NCBI GenBank assembly: GCA_963836375.1
Contig: CAWIJK010000004.1
Span: forward strand, 992,001 to 1,056,000
Length of the DNA stretch: 64,000 nucleotides
Direction: 5' to 3'
From: CAWIJK01 sp963836375
GTDB lineage: Bacteria; Actinomycetota; Acidimicrobiia; Acidimicrobiales; RAAP-2
Positions 1 through 8,981 of the stretch are shown piece by piece; position 1 is the stretch's first letter, and every line of letters begins with the position of its first letter. The translations under genes and the position numbers were made by a program. The notes beneath the pieces are model-generated. The model worked only from the letters and a program-made list of their open reading frames with translations, was not told the DNA's origin and did not search any database.

Positions 1-91
1 CCGTCACCCGCCGCCCGTACCCGCCGCCCGCCGCGGTTCGGCCCGGTGCCCGCCCCCGGGGGCCCGGGGCGGCCGATGGTAGAACGACGGC

Positions 92-1183
92 GTGCGCCCC
101 GGCCCCCGCCTCTGTTCCCGGCCGGCCGGCCGGCGGCCCCTGGCCGCGCTGGCCGCCGTCGCCGTCCTGGGTGCCCTGGCGGCGGGCGGTGCCCCCGGGG
201 CCTCGGCGGACCCCGGCGGCGCCCACCCCTCGATCGTCCAGCTCGGCGACTCGGTGGCCTCGGGGGAGGGCACCCTCTACGGCTACACCTACAGCCCGCT
301 CACCCAGCGGTGGTCGGGGGGGAACGTGAACGTGACCTGGCCCGGCCCGTACCCGCTGTGCCACGACTCCCCCGACGCCTACGGCCAGGTCGTGGCGGCC
401 CGGCTCGGCGCCACCTTCTCCCAGTTCGCCTGCACCGGGAGCTCCTTCGACAACGGCATCTCGGCCCCCCGGGTCAACAAGGGCTACCTCTACGACACAA
501 CTCTGCGGCCGGCCCAGTTCGGTGACTGGGCAGACCACAAGGATCTGAACGCCGACTACGACGCGGCGAAGCCCGACGTCGTCGTGGTGACGATGGGGGC
601 GGACGACGTCCAGTTCGTCGAGATCGTCGAGGCCTGCATCGAGAACGGCTACGAGTACTACTTCGACCTGACGGCCACGTTGGACTGCACGGCGCAGAAC
701 CCGGGCACCACGGTGACCACCGACTTCGTCGACCAGCTCCCCACACTCGAGGACCACGACCGCACCCTCGTCTCGTGGATCAAGGCCCGGGCCCAGGCCG
801 ACGGCACGCCGTCACCGGGGGTCGTCTTCACCGACTACTACAACCCGCTGCCCACACCGGGCCGGACGTGCCCCGACGTCAGCTACCTCTACCCCAAGCA
901 GACGGCGTACCTCTCGGGGCTGCTGCAGACGCTCGACGACCACATCGTGTCCACCATCACCGCGCTGGACGACCCCGACGTCTCGGTGGTCGACATCGCC
1001 TCGGCCCTCGACGGCCACCGGTTCTGCTCGACCGATCCGTGGGCCTACGGGCTGTCGATCTACAAGCTGGACGAACCGACCAGCGCCTGGTCGCAGGCCC
1101 CCTTCCACCCGACGCCGGCCGGCCAGCAGGCCATCGCCGACCTGGTCGAGCCGGCCGTCGAGCACGAGCTGGCCCAGCGCTGA
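92..1183 (+). CDS. Secreted SGNH/GDSL-family esterase or lipase
   Basis: This is a predicted exported serine ester hydrolase of the SGNH/GDSL family. The N-terminus has Arg residues followed by an Ala/Leu/Val-rich hydrophobic run and an Ala-Ser-Ala cleavage-like site near residue 40. Block I is GDSVASGEG (nucleophile Ser), block III is degenerate (GADD where GxND is usual), and the C-terminal FHPT supplies the block V His. Paired cysteines (for example CHDS, CTGS, CTAQ) fit the disulfide-rich secreted subgroup. The start is a GTG; nothing upstream in the window decides it. The gene converges on a second secreted hydrolase. The family is clear; the substrate is unknown. Confidence 0.85.
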   Translation: MRPGPRLCSRPAGRRPLAALAAVAVLGALAAGGAPGASADPGGAHPSIVQLGDSVASGEGTLYGYTYSPLTQRWSGGNVNVTWPGPYPLCHDSPDAYGQVVAARLGATFSQFACTGSSFDNGISAPRVNKGYLYDTTLRPAQFGDWADHKDLNADYDAAKPDVVVVTMGADDVQFVEIVEACIENGYEYYFDLTATLDCTAQNPGTTVTTDFVDQLPTLEDHDRTLVSWIKARAQADGTPSPGVVFTDYYNPLPTPGRTCPDVSYLYPKQTAYLSGLLQTLDDHIVSTITALDDPDVSVVDIASALDGHRFCSTDPWAYGLSIYKLDEPTSAWSQAPFHPTPAGQQAIADLVEPAVEHELAQR

Positions 1184-1188
1184 GCCTC

Positions 1189-1210
1189 CCGGCCCCGGCC
1201 AAGGGGCCGG
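1189..1210. terminator. Hairpin between convergent genes
   Basis: CCGGCCCC and GGGGCCGG form a perfect 8-bp stem around a 6-nt loop, just after the stop at 1183 and before the convergent stop at 1245. There is no U-tract, so it would be an actinobacterial-style hairpin acting on either strand. Confidence 0.5.
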
Positions 1211-1244
1211 CGCACCGGTCGGGCGGGCGGCGCGGGCCCAGCGC

Positions 1245-2774
1245 CTACCCGGCGGCCCCGACCCGCTTCAAGAAGGGCACCAGGTGGTCGAAGAAGACGT
1301 TGTGCGGGTAGGCCCCGGCCGGGTCGTTGTGGGCGTAGGTGCCGTGCTCGTCGACCAGGGTCAGGTGGCTGGCCGGGATCCCCGACTGCGCGGCCAGGGC
1401 CCGGGTGGCGGCCAGCACCTCGGGGCCGCCGAGGTGGGCGGCGAAGGCGTAGAGCAAGAGGCTGTGCGGCAGGTCGTGGCCCATGGTGGCGTCGACGTCG
1501 AGCACGCCCTGGGCCGGGTTGGCGTTGCCGTCGGCCACCGCCGCCGAGTCGTCGGTGAGTCGCTGGGGGAAGTACCACTCGGTGCCGTCGGCGTTCTGGA
1601 CGCCGACGCCGGAGAACATGGTGGCGAAGCGCCCGATGGGGGTCAGGGCCCCCGCACCGTCCCAGCCGTGGACGGGGCCGGCGGAGGACAGGCCGGTCCC
1701 GAGATGGGCCTGGGCCGCGGCGAGCGACGGCGGGGACGTGGCGACGTTGAGCGCGTAGCCGTACTGGCCGAGGTTGGTCACCCGGACCGCAGGGACGATG
1801 TCGGCCGGCAACAGGCCCGATGTCTGCCCGTCCGACGGTGCGTTCGGGTCCAACAGGGCGGCGGCCGACCCGGTGGCGTTGAACAGACCGGCGTAGGGGG
1901 CGGCGATGCCCCCGAAGGAGAGCCACGGGGACGTCGTGGGGGCGTCGAGGGCGGCGAGGACCGCCGTGGCCGACGCGGCGGTCATCGGGGCCGGGCCGCC
2001 GGGGCCGCCCAGGGCCTCGGGCGTGGGCGGGCTGGCGCCGTCGATGTACACCAGGCCAGCCAGGTCGTCGGCCCCGGGGTGTCCGCCGAAGTCCCAGGTG
2101 GCATAGGCGGTGACCACCGTGCCCCCCAACGAGTGGCCACCGAGAACCACCTTGCCGCCGAGCCTCTTGGCCGCCGTGATGACCGTGTGGAGGTCCTGGA
2201 CGGCGACGTTCATCCCCCACTGCTTGGCGAACTCGACCGAGGCGTCGGGGACCACCGTGAAGTGGTGGGTGACGGCCGGGTCCTTGAGGTAGCCGAGGTA
2301 GTAGTCGAAGAGCTGTGTCGCGCTGACCCGGTGTTCTTTGAAGAGGTCGAGCTCGGACTGGTCCTCCAAGAGGTTCTCCCGTCGTTCGACCGACCACACC
2401 TGCCAGCCGGGCACCGTGGCCACGATCCATTTGGCCAGCGGGACGAAGTAGGCGCTCCCGGCCGAGGTGCCCGGCTCGAGGACCAAGACGTTCTTGGCCG
2501 AGGCGGAGCCGACCTTGATCACCCCGACCTTGTTGTAGCTGGCCGGGGTGGACGGTGCGGCGTAGCTGGGCATCCACTGGACGGCCAATTGACCCCCCGA
2601 GCCCGAGGGGCGGGGGGCCGACGTGGCGCCGGCCCCAGAGCCGCCGGCCAGGGTCGCGGCCAGCCAGACGCCGACGGCGGCGAGGGCGGGCGTGCAACGG
2701 CGTCTCGGCAAGTGAACCCCCGAACGGGCCGACAAGGACGGCCCATGACGATACCGCCTCGTCCCCGGTCGCAC
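1245..2774 (-). CDS. Secreted alpha/beta-hydrolase-fold protein
   Basis: A predicted exported alpha/beta hydrolase of about 509 residues. The nucleophile elbow is GHSLGG in the middle of the protein, and a His-rich C-terminal stretch (DEHGTYAHND) probably supplies the catalytic His. The Ala/Leu-rich segment beginning ALAAVGVWLAATLAG is the signal peptide core. The GTG at 2774 gives a long Arg-rich n-region; a TTG at 2711 (MPRRRCTPALAA) would give a more typical signal peptide and is an equally good start. The gene lies just downstream of, and on the same strand as, the ABC exporter pair but 20 bp apart, so cotranscription is possible. Substrate unknown. Confidence 0.75.
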   Translation of the reverse strand: MRPGTRRYRHGPSLSARSGVHLPRRRCTPALAAVGVWLAATLAGGSGAGATSAPRPSGSGGQLAVQWMPSYAAPSTPASYNKVGVIKVGSASAKNVLVLEPGTSAGSAYFVPLAKWIVATVPGWQVWSVERRENLLEDQSELDLFKEHRVSATQLFDYYLGYLKDPAVTHHFTVVPDASVEFAKQWGMNVAVQDLHTVITAAKRLGGKVVLGGHSLGGTVVTAYATWDFGGHPGADDLAGLVYIDGASPPTPEALGGPGGPAPMTAASATAVLAALDAPTTSPWLSFGGIAAPYAGLFNATGSAAALLDPNAPSDGQTSGLLPADIVPAVRVTNLGQYGYALNVATSPPSLAAAQAHLGTGLSSAGPVHGWDGAGALTPIGRFATMFSGVGVQNADGTEWYFPQRLTDDSAAVADGNANPAQGVLDVDATMGHDLPHSLLLYAFAAHLGGPEVLAATRALAAQSGIPASHLTLVDEHGTYAHNDPAGAYPHNVFFDHLVPFLKRVGAAG

Positions 2775-2795
2775 CGGTTCCCCGGCGGGCCGGCC

Positions 2796-3536
2796 TCAAC
2801 CGAGGGGTGTGGACGGTGCGGGGCCGGGGGTGCCCGCCAACTCCTGGGCGACGACGGTGCCGTCTTGCATGTGGATGATCCGGTCGGCGACGGCGGCCAC
2901 CTCCGCCGAGTGGGTCACCAGCACGATGGTCATACCGCTGTCCTTGAGCCCCCGGAACAGCTCGAGCACCCGGTCGGTGGACGCCGAGTCGAGGCTGCCG
3001 GTGGGCTCGTCGGCCAACAGGACCTTCGGCTCGTTGGCCAACGACCGGGCGATCGCCGCGCGCTGTCGCTCACCGCCCGAGATCTCGGTCGGATGGCGCC
3101 GGGCGGCGAAGCCCAGATCGACCAGACCCAGGAGCTCGCTCGCCCGCTTCTGGCGCTGGCGGCTTGACCGGCCGGTGCCGAACATCGGGACCTCGATGTT
3201 CGAGGCGATGGGGAGCTGCGGTAAAAGGTCGTGGAACTGGAACACCAGGCCCACGTAGCGCCGACGGTAGTCACTGATGTCGCGGATCTTCGCCACGTCG
3301 CGCCCGGCGGCGGTGATCGAGCCCGACGTCGGTGTGTCGATGGCCGCCAAGAGGTGCAGGAGCGTCGACTTGCCGCAGCCCGAGGGCCCGGTGATCGCCA
3401 CCGTCTCACCGGCCTCGATCGTGAGGTCGATCCCGGCCAGGGCACGGACATTGCCCGGGAACGTCCGCGTCAGGCCGACGATCTCGAAGGCGGGTGGGAC
3501 CTGCCCCTCGTCGGTCGTCAGCTGGGGGTCACTCAT
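2796..3536 (-). CDS. ABC exporter ATP-binding protein, LolD/MacB type
   Basis: The ATPase subunit of a MacB/LolD-like ABC system, about 246 residues. It has Walker A GPSGCGKST, the signature SGGERQR, Walker B VLLADEPTG and the H-loop VTHS in the normal order and spacing. Its 5' end overlaps the 3' end of the permease gene upstream (3529) by 8 bp, so the two are translationally coupled. Family members power extrusion of lipoproteins, peptides or drugs through FtsX-type permeases; the cargo here is not evident. Confidence 0.92.
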   Translation of the reverse strand: MSDPQLTTDEGQVPPAFEIVGLTRTFPGNVRALAGIDLTIEAGETVAITGPSGCGKSTLLHLLAAIDTPTSGSITAAGRDVAKIRDISDYRRRYVGLVFQFHDLLPQLPIASNIEVPMFGTGRSSRQRQKRASELLGLVDLGFAARRHPTEISGGERQRAAIARSLANEPKVLLADEPTGSLDSASTDRVLELFRGLKDSGMTIVLVTHSAEVAAVADRIIHMQDGTVVAQELAGTPGPAPSTPLG

Positions 3537-4662
3537 AGCTGAGGGCCTTGAGGGGAGAGAGACTTGCCGCCCGGATCGTCGGGTACAACGACCCGATGAG
3601 CGTCATGATGAGCGCGGTGAGGAGCGCCCGCTCGAAGGCGCTCTTGGTGAAATTGGGCTGCAGCAGGCCGGCCAGCACCGGCAGGCGGGTGAGCAGGGCG
3701 GCCACGGCGAAGGAGAGCCCGACCCCGATGGCCGCCCCGAGCACCGCCAGCACGAAGCTCTCACCGGTGAGAAGCGAAACCGTCCGGCGTCGTGTCCAGC
3801 CGAACGCCCGCAGGAGGCCGAACTCCCGGGTGCGCTCGTAGAGGGTGAGGAGCATGGTGTTGCCGATGATGACCGCACCGATCAGGATGGCCAATACCGT
3901 GCTCCCGTTCACCGCCGCCTGCAGGTAGACGAGCGTCCGGTCGGCCCGTCCGAACTGGTTGGCCGTCCGGATCGTGGTCAGCTCGGGCATGGCGTAGTCG
4001 ATCCGGTTGACGACGGTGTCGACCGGGACCGAGTTCGCCACCTTGACGAACACGAGGGTGACGATCCCCGACACGCGGTTGTAGCCCTGGATGGCCGGGA
4101 GCGGCCACATCGCCCCGGCGTCGCCGAAGGCGTTGCCGGTCGAGTAGATCCCGGTCACCGTGTTCCACGTGCCGTTGGCGTGGAAGATGCTGCCGACCCC
4201 CAACCCGAGGTTGGAGGCGGCCCGCCACCCCAGCATCACCTCGTGCTGGGCGGTGGCCGAGTAGGCGTGGCCGGCCACCACCTTGACCCCGAAGCCGCTC
4301 AGGTCCTCGGGGCTGATCCCGATCTCGATGAAGGCGGGGTTGTCGGCGTTGATGTGCTGGATCTCCACCAGCACGCCCACCGCGCTGGCCACCCCCGGCG
4401 TGTGCCGGATCTTGGCCAGCTGGCCCTGGTCGATGGTGCTCGTCAGCAGGTCGGCGGCGCCCTTCTGGGCGACGGTGAAGTCCGCCTTCCCCACGGTGAT
4501 GATCGCTGCGGCGGACTGCTCGAGCCCGCTGCTCGTGACGGCCAGCGTCACCACGGCCATCACCGCCAGGGCGACCATCGAGGCCAGCCCGATGGAGCGG
4601 ACCTTTCTCGCCCAGAGGTTCCGGAACATCAGTCCTGGGAAGGTCATCGCTCCATTCCACAC
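3529..4662 (-). CDS. FtsX/MacB-family ABC transporter permease
   Basis: The membrane partner of the adjacent ATPase, about 377 residues. Topology is that of a MacB-like permease: an N-terminal TM helix (about residues 15-40), a large extracytoplasmic core (about 45-250), then three C-terminal TM helices forming the FtsX domain, with a conserved LLRAFGWTRRRT coupling region between the first two. It is first in a two-gene unit overlapping the ATPase gene by 8 bp. Only one such permease is present, so it would act as a homodimer or with a partner elsewhere. Confidence 0.88.
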   Translation of the reverse strand: MWNGAMTFPGLMFRNLWARKVRSIGLASMVALAVMAVVTLAVTSSGLEQSAAAIITVGKADFTVAQKGAADLLTSTIDQGQLAKIRHTPGVASAVGVLVEIQHINADNPAFIEIGISPEDLSGFGVKVVAGHAYSATAQHEVMLGWRAASNLGLGVGSIFHANGTWNTVTGIYSTGNAFGDAGAMWPLPAIQGYNRVSGIVTLVFVKVANSVPVDTVVNRIDYAMPELTTIRTANQFGRADRTLVYLQAAVNGSTVLAILIGAVIIGNTMLLTLYERTREFGLLRAFGWTRRRTVSLLTGESFVLAVLGAAIGVGLSFAVAALLTRLPVLAGLLQPNFTKSAFERALLTALIMTLIGSLYPTIRAASLSPLKALSYE

Positions 4663-4815
4663 GCAGCTCGGCGGCCCTGCTGGCCCGCAGACATCGTCGC
4701 CCGGCCGTGTCGACCGCCCCCAGGGGATTAGGTCCCTTTCTCTCCGGGCGACCCGGGAGACGCCGAGCGGCCCAGGTGGCCCGTCGTCGTCCGTCGCTCG
4801 GCGCCCCGGGTTGGG

Positions 4816-5385
4816 TCAGAGAAGGTGCTCGGGTACCCGCACCCCGTGGTACTGGGCCAGGTGGGCCGGGTTGACGGCGTAGGGGGAGCGGTCGGCGATG
4901 AGGCCGGCCCGTTCGAGGGCGCGGCACCCGGCCGTCGAGCACACCATCCGATCGCCCCAGCCGAAGGTGAGCTCGAGACCCGAGAGCCCGTTGAAGGCGT
5001 CGGCCAGGATCTGGAAGTAGCCGTAGCCGAGCCCGATCGTGTTCCGGGCGAACCTGGCCACGGCGTCGCGCTGGGCGTCGGTGATCTCGGGGTAGTGCAC
5101 CACGGCGAAGACGATGCCACCCAGGTTGGCCAGCGGTGTCTCGCTGTCGCCCGCCGGCTCTTCCTGGGAGACGATGGCGTCCTCCCCACCGTCGAGGATG
5201 ATGGCCGCGTGGTTGCACCAGCAGAACTCGGGCGCCACCCGGATCCGCTCGATCTGACGGATGGCCCTGGCCATGGCGTTCTCGTGGCGGACCAGGACGA
5301 GGTCCCCTCTGACCGAGTCCGTGCACTGCTCGCCTGGACCGAAGATCCGATAGGTGCTCGTCGGGACGTAGGGGTTCCTACCCAT
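4816..5385 (-). CDS. Permuted papain-fold (YiiX/NlpC-P60-like) amidase or peptidase
   Basis: About 189 residues. A His within CNHAAIILDGG early in the protein and a Cys in MVCSTAGCRALERAGL near the C-terminus are arranged as in circularly permuted papain-like enzymes of the YiiX/NlpC-P60 superfamily, which cleave or transfer amide or thioester bonds on lipids or peptides. The ATG at 5385 is chosen because GGTGGAGG lies 7 nt upstream; an in-frame start at 5541 would add a low-complexity Gly/Pro/Arg stretch. No signal peptide is seen, so it is probably cytoplasmic. The superfamily is likely; the substrate is not known. Confidence 0.7.
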   Translation of the reverse strand: MGRNPYVPTSTYRIFGPGEQCTDSVRGDLVLVRHENAMARAIRQIERIRVAPEFCWCNHAAIILDGGEDAIVSQEEPAGDSETPLANLGGIVFAVVHYPEITDAQRDAVARFARNTIGLGYGYFQILADAFNGLSGLELTFGWGDRMVCSTAGCRALERAGLIADRSPYAVNPAHLAQYHGVRVPEHLL

Positions 5386-5623
5386 CAGGTCGCCTCCACC
5401 GGGCCGGATTAGAGCACTGCCCAAGGTGCGGTTCAAACCTCGACCTCGGCCCCCACGGCGTCGGCCCTCGTCGGGGGGCGGGACCGTCCCGAGGGGTTCG
5501 GGCCCACCGGGGACACCGCCCGGCGTCGGGGACGCCGCCAACGCTCCGGGTCGACCCGGCTGTCCCAGCCGGGCCGGGGGCGGCGGGCCCCGCGGGGTGG
5601 GGCCGCAAGGGCCGGGGAAACAG

Positions 5624-5815
5624 CTAACGCTCTGTGGTGCCCAGCCGGCCGAGCTCGGTCACCTGGGTGTCGAATTCCCGCTTGACCAGCGGTTTGAGGA
5701 GCTCGTTGAGCCGCGAGCGGTCGGCCGCCTCGAACGTGCCGAGGGTCCTGGCGACCATGGCCTCCCACCAGTGGGTGCCGTCGGGATCGACGGCCAGCTG
5801 CTCGGGATCGGCCAC
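5624..5815 (-). CDS. Small hypothetical protein (63 aa)
   Basis: A short GTG-initiated frame with a mixed, protein-like composition (Trp-Trp, charged helices, NELLKPLVKREFD) unlike the Arg/Pro/Gly-rich shadow frames around it. It looks like a small, soluble, helical cytoplasmic protein. I do not recognise the family. It stands alone between the papain-fold gene and a hairpin upstream of the HTH gene. Confidence 0.45.
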   Translation of the reverse strand: MADPEQLAVDPDGTHWWEAMVARTLGTFEAADRSRLNELLKPLVKREFDTQVTELGRLGTTER

Positions 5816-5964
5816 CGGCTCATCCTAGCGGTGGCCCGGGCGCTTGTCCATGGGAGTTGACAGGAGGCGCTGAATGCGATTGAGTGTTGCTTGCGAGTGG
5901 TTCCCCCACCTTGGTTTCGTGGCCAACCGCTGGGTGGCGGAATTAGGGGACCGGAACTGACGAG

Positions 5965-6007
5965 ACAACCCCGTGGCTCCCACCCCTCCGGGAGTCCCCG
6001 GGGTTGT
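5965..6007. terminator. Imperfect inverted repeat, probable terminator
   Basis: ACAACCCC (5965-5972) pairs with GGGGTTGT (6000-6007), and inside it CTCCC (5977-5981) pairs with GGGAG (5990-5994); a short TTTC follows on the plus strand. It sits in the 265-bp gap between the divergent genes at 5815 and 6080, so it could also be a regulatory palindrome for the gene at 6080. Confidence 0.45.
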
Positions 6008-6079
6008 TTCGCGCCCAGGAAAGCCGGGCACCGTTGGGTAGTGTCCCAGCCGATGCTTCGGACCCGGCGGGGGGTGTAG

Positions 6080-6433
6080 ATGTCGACCAAGGCGCGCCAA
6101 CGCCTCATCGATCAGATCGACCGGCTCGTGGAGAGCTCGGGACATCTGCGCAAGGAGCTGAAGGGCTACGAGAAGACGATGAGCCTGATCTCGCGCCGAC
6201 TGGAGGCCGGTGAGCCTGGGATCGGGGCATCGGCCGGCACCGGCATTCCCGCGCAACGCAAGCGGGTGACCGAGGTCATCGAGGAATTCGAGGCGGAACG
6301 CCACCAGCTCCGGCTGGCCCTGTTCGCGCTGGGCAAGGAGGAAGGGGCCTCCATCAGCGAGATCGGGCGCGTGCTCGGGATCTCGCGCCAACTGGCCTCC
6401 CGGCTGGCTGGCGAAGCGGCGCGTTCGGAGTAG
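6080..6433 (+). CDS. Coiled-coil plus helix-turn-helix protein
   Basis: A 117-residue protein with a charged helical, coiled-coil-like N-terminal two thirds (about 5-85) and a C-terminal helix-turn-helix resembling a sigma-70 region 4 or IS-type HTH (SISEIGRVLGISRQLASRLA). No catalytic domain is visible. It is probably a small DNA-binding protein that dimerises through the helical region. A start at ATG 6080 follows a GGGGGTGTAG stretch that can serve as ribosome-binding site. Its target is unknown. Confidence 0.65.
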   Translation: MSTKARQRLIDQIDRLVESSGHLRKELKGYEKTMSLISRRLEAGEPGIGASAGTGIPAQRKRVTEVIEEFEAERHQLRLALFALGKEEGASISEIGRVLGISRQLASRLAGEAARSE

Positions 6434-6510
6434 AGCCGCCACCTGGGCGGATGCCCGGGGGCGCAGTGGCTGGCCTGGGCGGAGCGGTGTGACAGCAGCG
6501 GGCGAGGTCG

Positions 6511-7002
6511 TTACCGCCAGGCCGAGAACGCGTCGTCGGGCAGCGGGTACGGCACGGCCGGGAGCCCGGGGAGGGGGTTGTCCCACCAGATGGTCTCTTC
6601 GACCCGGTGGACGATCCGCCACCCGGCCGGTGTGCGGAGCAATCGGTCGTGATAGGTGCCGCCCACGACGAAGAGCCACGGGTTGCCGTCGACGGTGGCG
6701 CCGTTGGGGTTGTAGAACGACGAGCGCGAGGTCGCGGCGTCCGCCCCCGCTGCGAGGTCGACCGCCCGGTTGACCACCAGGTGCTGGGTCCAGATGAACA
6801 GGGGTAGGACCCCGGCGAGCCACGCCTTGACCTCGGTGAACGGGCCCTTGACGCCGCCGGCCGAGCGGTAGTCCAAGACGGCCTCGTCGGCGAAGATCGT
6901 GCCCAGCTCGTCCCATTGGCGGGTGTCGATCACCGTCGCGTACCGGACGAGGAGGTCGTCGATCTCAAGCCGGTCGACGAGGGAGCGTTGCCGGTCTGCC
7001 AC
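6511..7002 (-). CDS. SnoaL-like (NTF2-fold) protein
   Basis: A 163-residue member of the SnoaL-like/NTF2 superfamily, probably the SnoaL_4 type. The opening LEIDDLLVRYATVIDTRQWD, the FADEAVLDY strand, the SSFYNPNG region and the C-terminal GWRIVHRVEETIWW give the cone-shaped fold that binds small hydrophobic ligands. Relatives are dehydratases, hydroxylating dioxygenase small subunits or ligand-binding proteins. It has no signal peptide. No dioxygenase partner is adjacent, so the activity is undetermined. Confidence 0.78.
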   Translation of the reverse strand: MADRQRSLVDRLEIDDLLVRYATVIDTRQWDELGTIFADEAVLDYRSAGGVKGPFTEVKAWLAGVLPLFIWTQHLVVNRAVDLAAGADAATSRSSFYNPNGATVDGNPWLFVVGGTYHDRLLRTPAGWRIVHRVEETIWWDNPLPGLPAVPYPLPDDAFSAWR

Positions 7003-7069
7003 CGGTCCGACGGTAGCGCCGACCGACCGGTCCCGTCCGGGCCGCGCCGCCAGCGGCGACGCGGACCGC

Positions 7070-8590
7070 TTAGAGGCCGATCTCGGGCTCGAGCATGGCC
7101 GCCGTGGCCTGCTCTTCGGTCGTGAGGGTCCGGCCGATCGTTCGGTCCCGGAAGATCACCACGGCGACGACCGTGGCGACCGCCATGCAGCCGGCGGCGA
7201 TGAGATAGGCGAGGTGGTACCCCGAGACCAGCGCGTCGTCGGGGTGCACCCCGGCGGCCAGCAGGCTGGCGGTCCGAGTCTCCGACAGGCTGGCCAGCAG
7301 GGCCACCCCGATGGCCGCCCCCAGTTGGATCGAGGTGTTGGCGAGGCCCGAGGCCAGCCCGGTGTCCTCGGGGGCGGCGTCGTGCATGGCGAGGGCCACC
7401 GAGGGCGAGAAGGCGAGGCCCGCCCCGGCCCCGAACAGGACCATCCCCGGGAGCACCTGGGTGACGTAGCTGGCGTGCACCGGCAGGAAGACGAAGACCA
7501 TCAGACCCAAGAAGACGAGCGCCAGTCCGGGGATCAACGTGTTGCGGGCCCCGATTCGGTTCATCACCCGTGCCGTGAGGAGCAGCGAGAACAGGGCGAT
7601 CAGCAGGTTCATGGGCAAGAAGGCCAGGCCGGTGGCGACCGGGCTGTAGCCGAGGATGTGTTGGAAGTAGAGGGCACCGATGAAGAAGTTGCCGAACATG
7701 CCGATCGGGAAGAGGAGGCGCACCACCGTGGCCCCGGTCGTGTTGCGCGAGCGGAACATCCGCAGGGGCACGATCGGCTTGTCGAGGCGCGACTCGAGCC
7801 AGACGAACAGACCCAGCAGCACGAGGGCCACCCCCCCGACCCCGAGGGTGCGGAGCGTGAGCCAGCCGTAGGTGCTGGCCTCGACGATGGCGTAGACCAG
7901 GAGCATCGCTGAGGCGGTGACCAGGACCGCCCCGAGGACGTCCACCCCGTTTCTGAGCCCGCGACCGGGCCGCTCGTGGATCAAGAACGAGCCCAGGACG
8001 AGCGTGACGATCCCGATGGGGACGTTGATGAAGAAGATCCAGTGCCAGCTCAGCGCCTGGGTCAACGCCCCCCCCACCAGCAGGCCGATGGCGCCCCCGG
8101 CCGAGGCCACGAAGGCGTAGACCCCCATGGCCCGGGCCTTCTCGCGGGGGCCGGTGAAGATGGTGACCAGGATGCCGAGGATGGTCGCGGCGACCACCGC
8201 CGCCCCCGCCCCTTGGACGAAGCGTGCCGCGATCAGCTCAACCTGGGTCTGGGCCAGTCCGCAGAAGATCGAGGCCGCAGTGAACAGGCTCACCCCGGTC
8301 ATGAACACCTTCTTCGGCCCCACCAGGTCACCCACCCGGCCGGCCAGCAGGAGGAGGCCACCGAACGTGATCAGGTAGGCGTTAATCACCCAGGCCAGCG
8401 ACGACGTGGTGAAGTGCAGTTCCTTCTGGATCGACGGAAGCGCCACGTTGACGACCGTGGCGTCGAGCACGATCATCAGCTGACCCACGCACAGGACCAC
8501 CAGGGCGATCCATCGGCGGCGATTGCTGTCGCCTGCTCCGGGGTCCGGGACCGGTTCGGTGCGAGTCGCCGTCTCGCCGCCCGTGCTCAC
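7070..8590 (-). CDS. MFS drug:H+ antiporter, DHA2 (EmrB/QacA) family
   Basis: A 506-residue, 14-helix major facilitator of the DHA2 group. Helix 1 carries LDATVVNVALPSIQ, followed by AWVINAYLITFGGLLLLAGRVGDLVGPKK, which contains motif A, and a Gly-rich antiporter motif in helix 5 (VASAGGAIGLLVGG). It probably exports hydrophobic drugs or metabolites using the proton gradient. No dedicated TetR-type regulator is adjacent. A GTG at 8590 starts the protein; the first 25 residues are cytoplasmic and polar. Confidence 0.92.
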   Translation of the reverse strand: MSTGGETATRTEPVPDPGAGDSNRRRWIALVVLCVGQLMIVLDATVVNVALPSIQKELHFTTSSLAWVINAYLITFGGLLLLAGRVGDLVGPKKVFMTGVSLFTAASIFCGLAQTQVELIAARFVQGAGAAVVAATILGILVTIFTGPREKARAMGVYAFVASAGGAIGLLVGGALTQALSWHWIFFINVPIGIVTLVLGSFLIHERPGRGLRNGVDVLGAVLVTASAMLLVYAIVEASTYGWLTLRTLGVGGVALVLLGLFVWLESRLDKPIVPLRMFRSRNTTGATVVRLLFPIGMFGNFFIGALYFQHILGYSPVATGLAFLPMNLLIALFSLLLTARVMNRIGARNTLIPGLALVFLGLMVFVFLPVHASYVTQVLPGMVLFGAGAGLAFSPSVALAMHDAAPEDTGLASGLANTSIQLGAAIGVALLASLSETRTASLLAAGVHPDDALVSGYHLAYLIAAGCMAVATVVAVVIFRDRTIGRTLTTEEQATAAMLEPEIGL

Positions 8591-8981
8591 GCCGACCTCA
8601 ACGCCTCCCGCCCCGTGCTATTCCCCCTTCGGCGGGAAATGACGCCCCGTTGGGTCCCCGGGGTGAGCACCCAACCTGATGGGTCGACCCTCGAGGAGCT
8701 CTGCGGCGTGTCGCGCCGGGGCCTCGCTCTGTGCGGACCGTCCCAGCTTGTGCGTACAGCTCGGGCTCGGCCGCTCTGCCGGCCCGCGTTCGCCGGCTCG
8801 ACGGGCGGCCAGTTCCCGGACGAGCCAGCGGCCGGCATGGGCGCCCGAGGCCCCCGAGGCCTGCTGTATCGCCGGGTCGAACTCGCCGCCGACTCCTTCA
8901 CAACGTGCGCGCCACCCCTCGCGCCAGTGCGTCGCGGCGCCTTCTTCCTCCATGGGAGTTGCATGGGCTATAAGAACAGTC
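8591..8981. other. Intergenic region, 391 bp
   Basis: It separates the divergent MFS and LLM-oxidoreductase genes and contains no convincing gene on either strand. The only signal I can point to is TATAAG at 8969-8974, a -10-like element 7 nt before the ATG at 8982, with no clear -35. Confidence 0.5.

Noticed and set aside
1060..2799. A 579-codon minus-strand frame overlapping the alpha/beta hydrolase gene
   Set aside because: Arg/Pro/Gly-rich frame-shifted reading of the hydrolase gene, which has a signal peptide and GHSLGG in its own frame.
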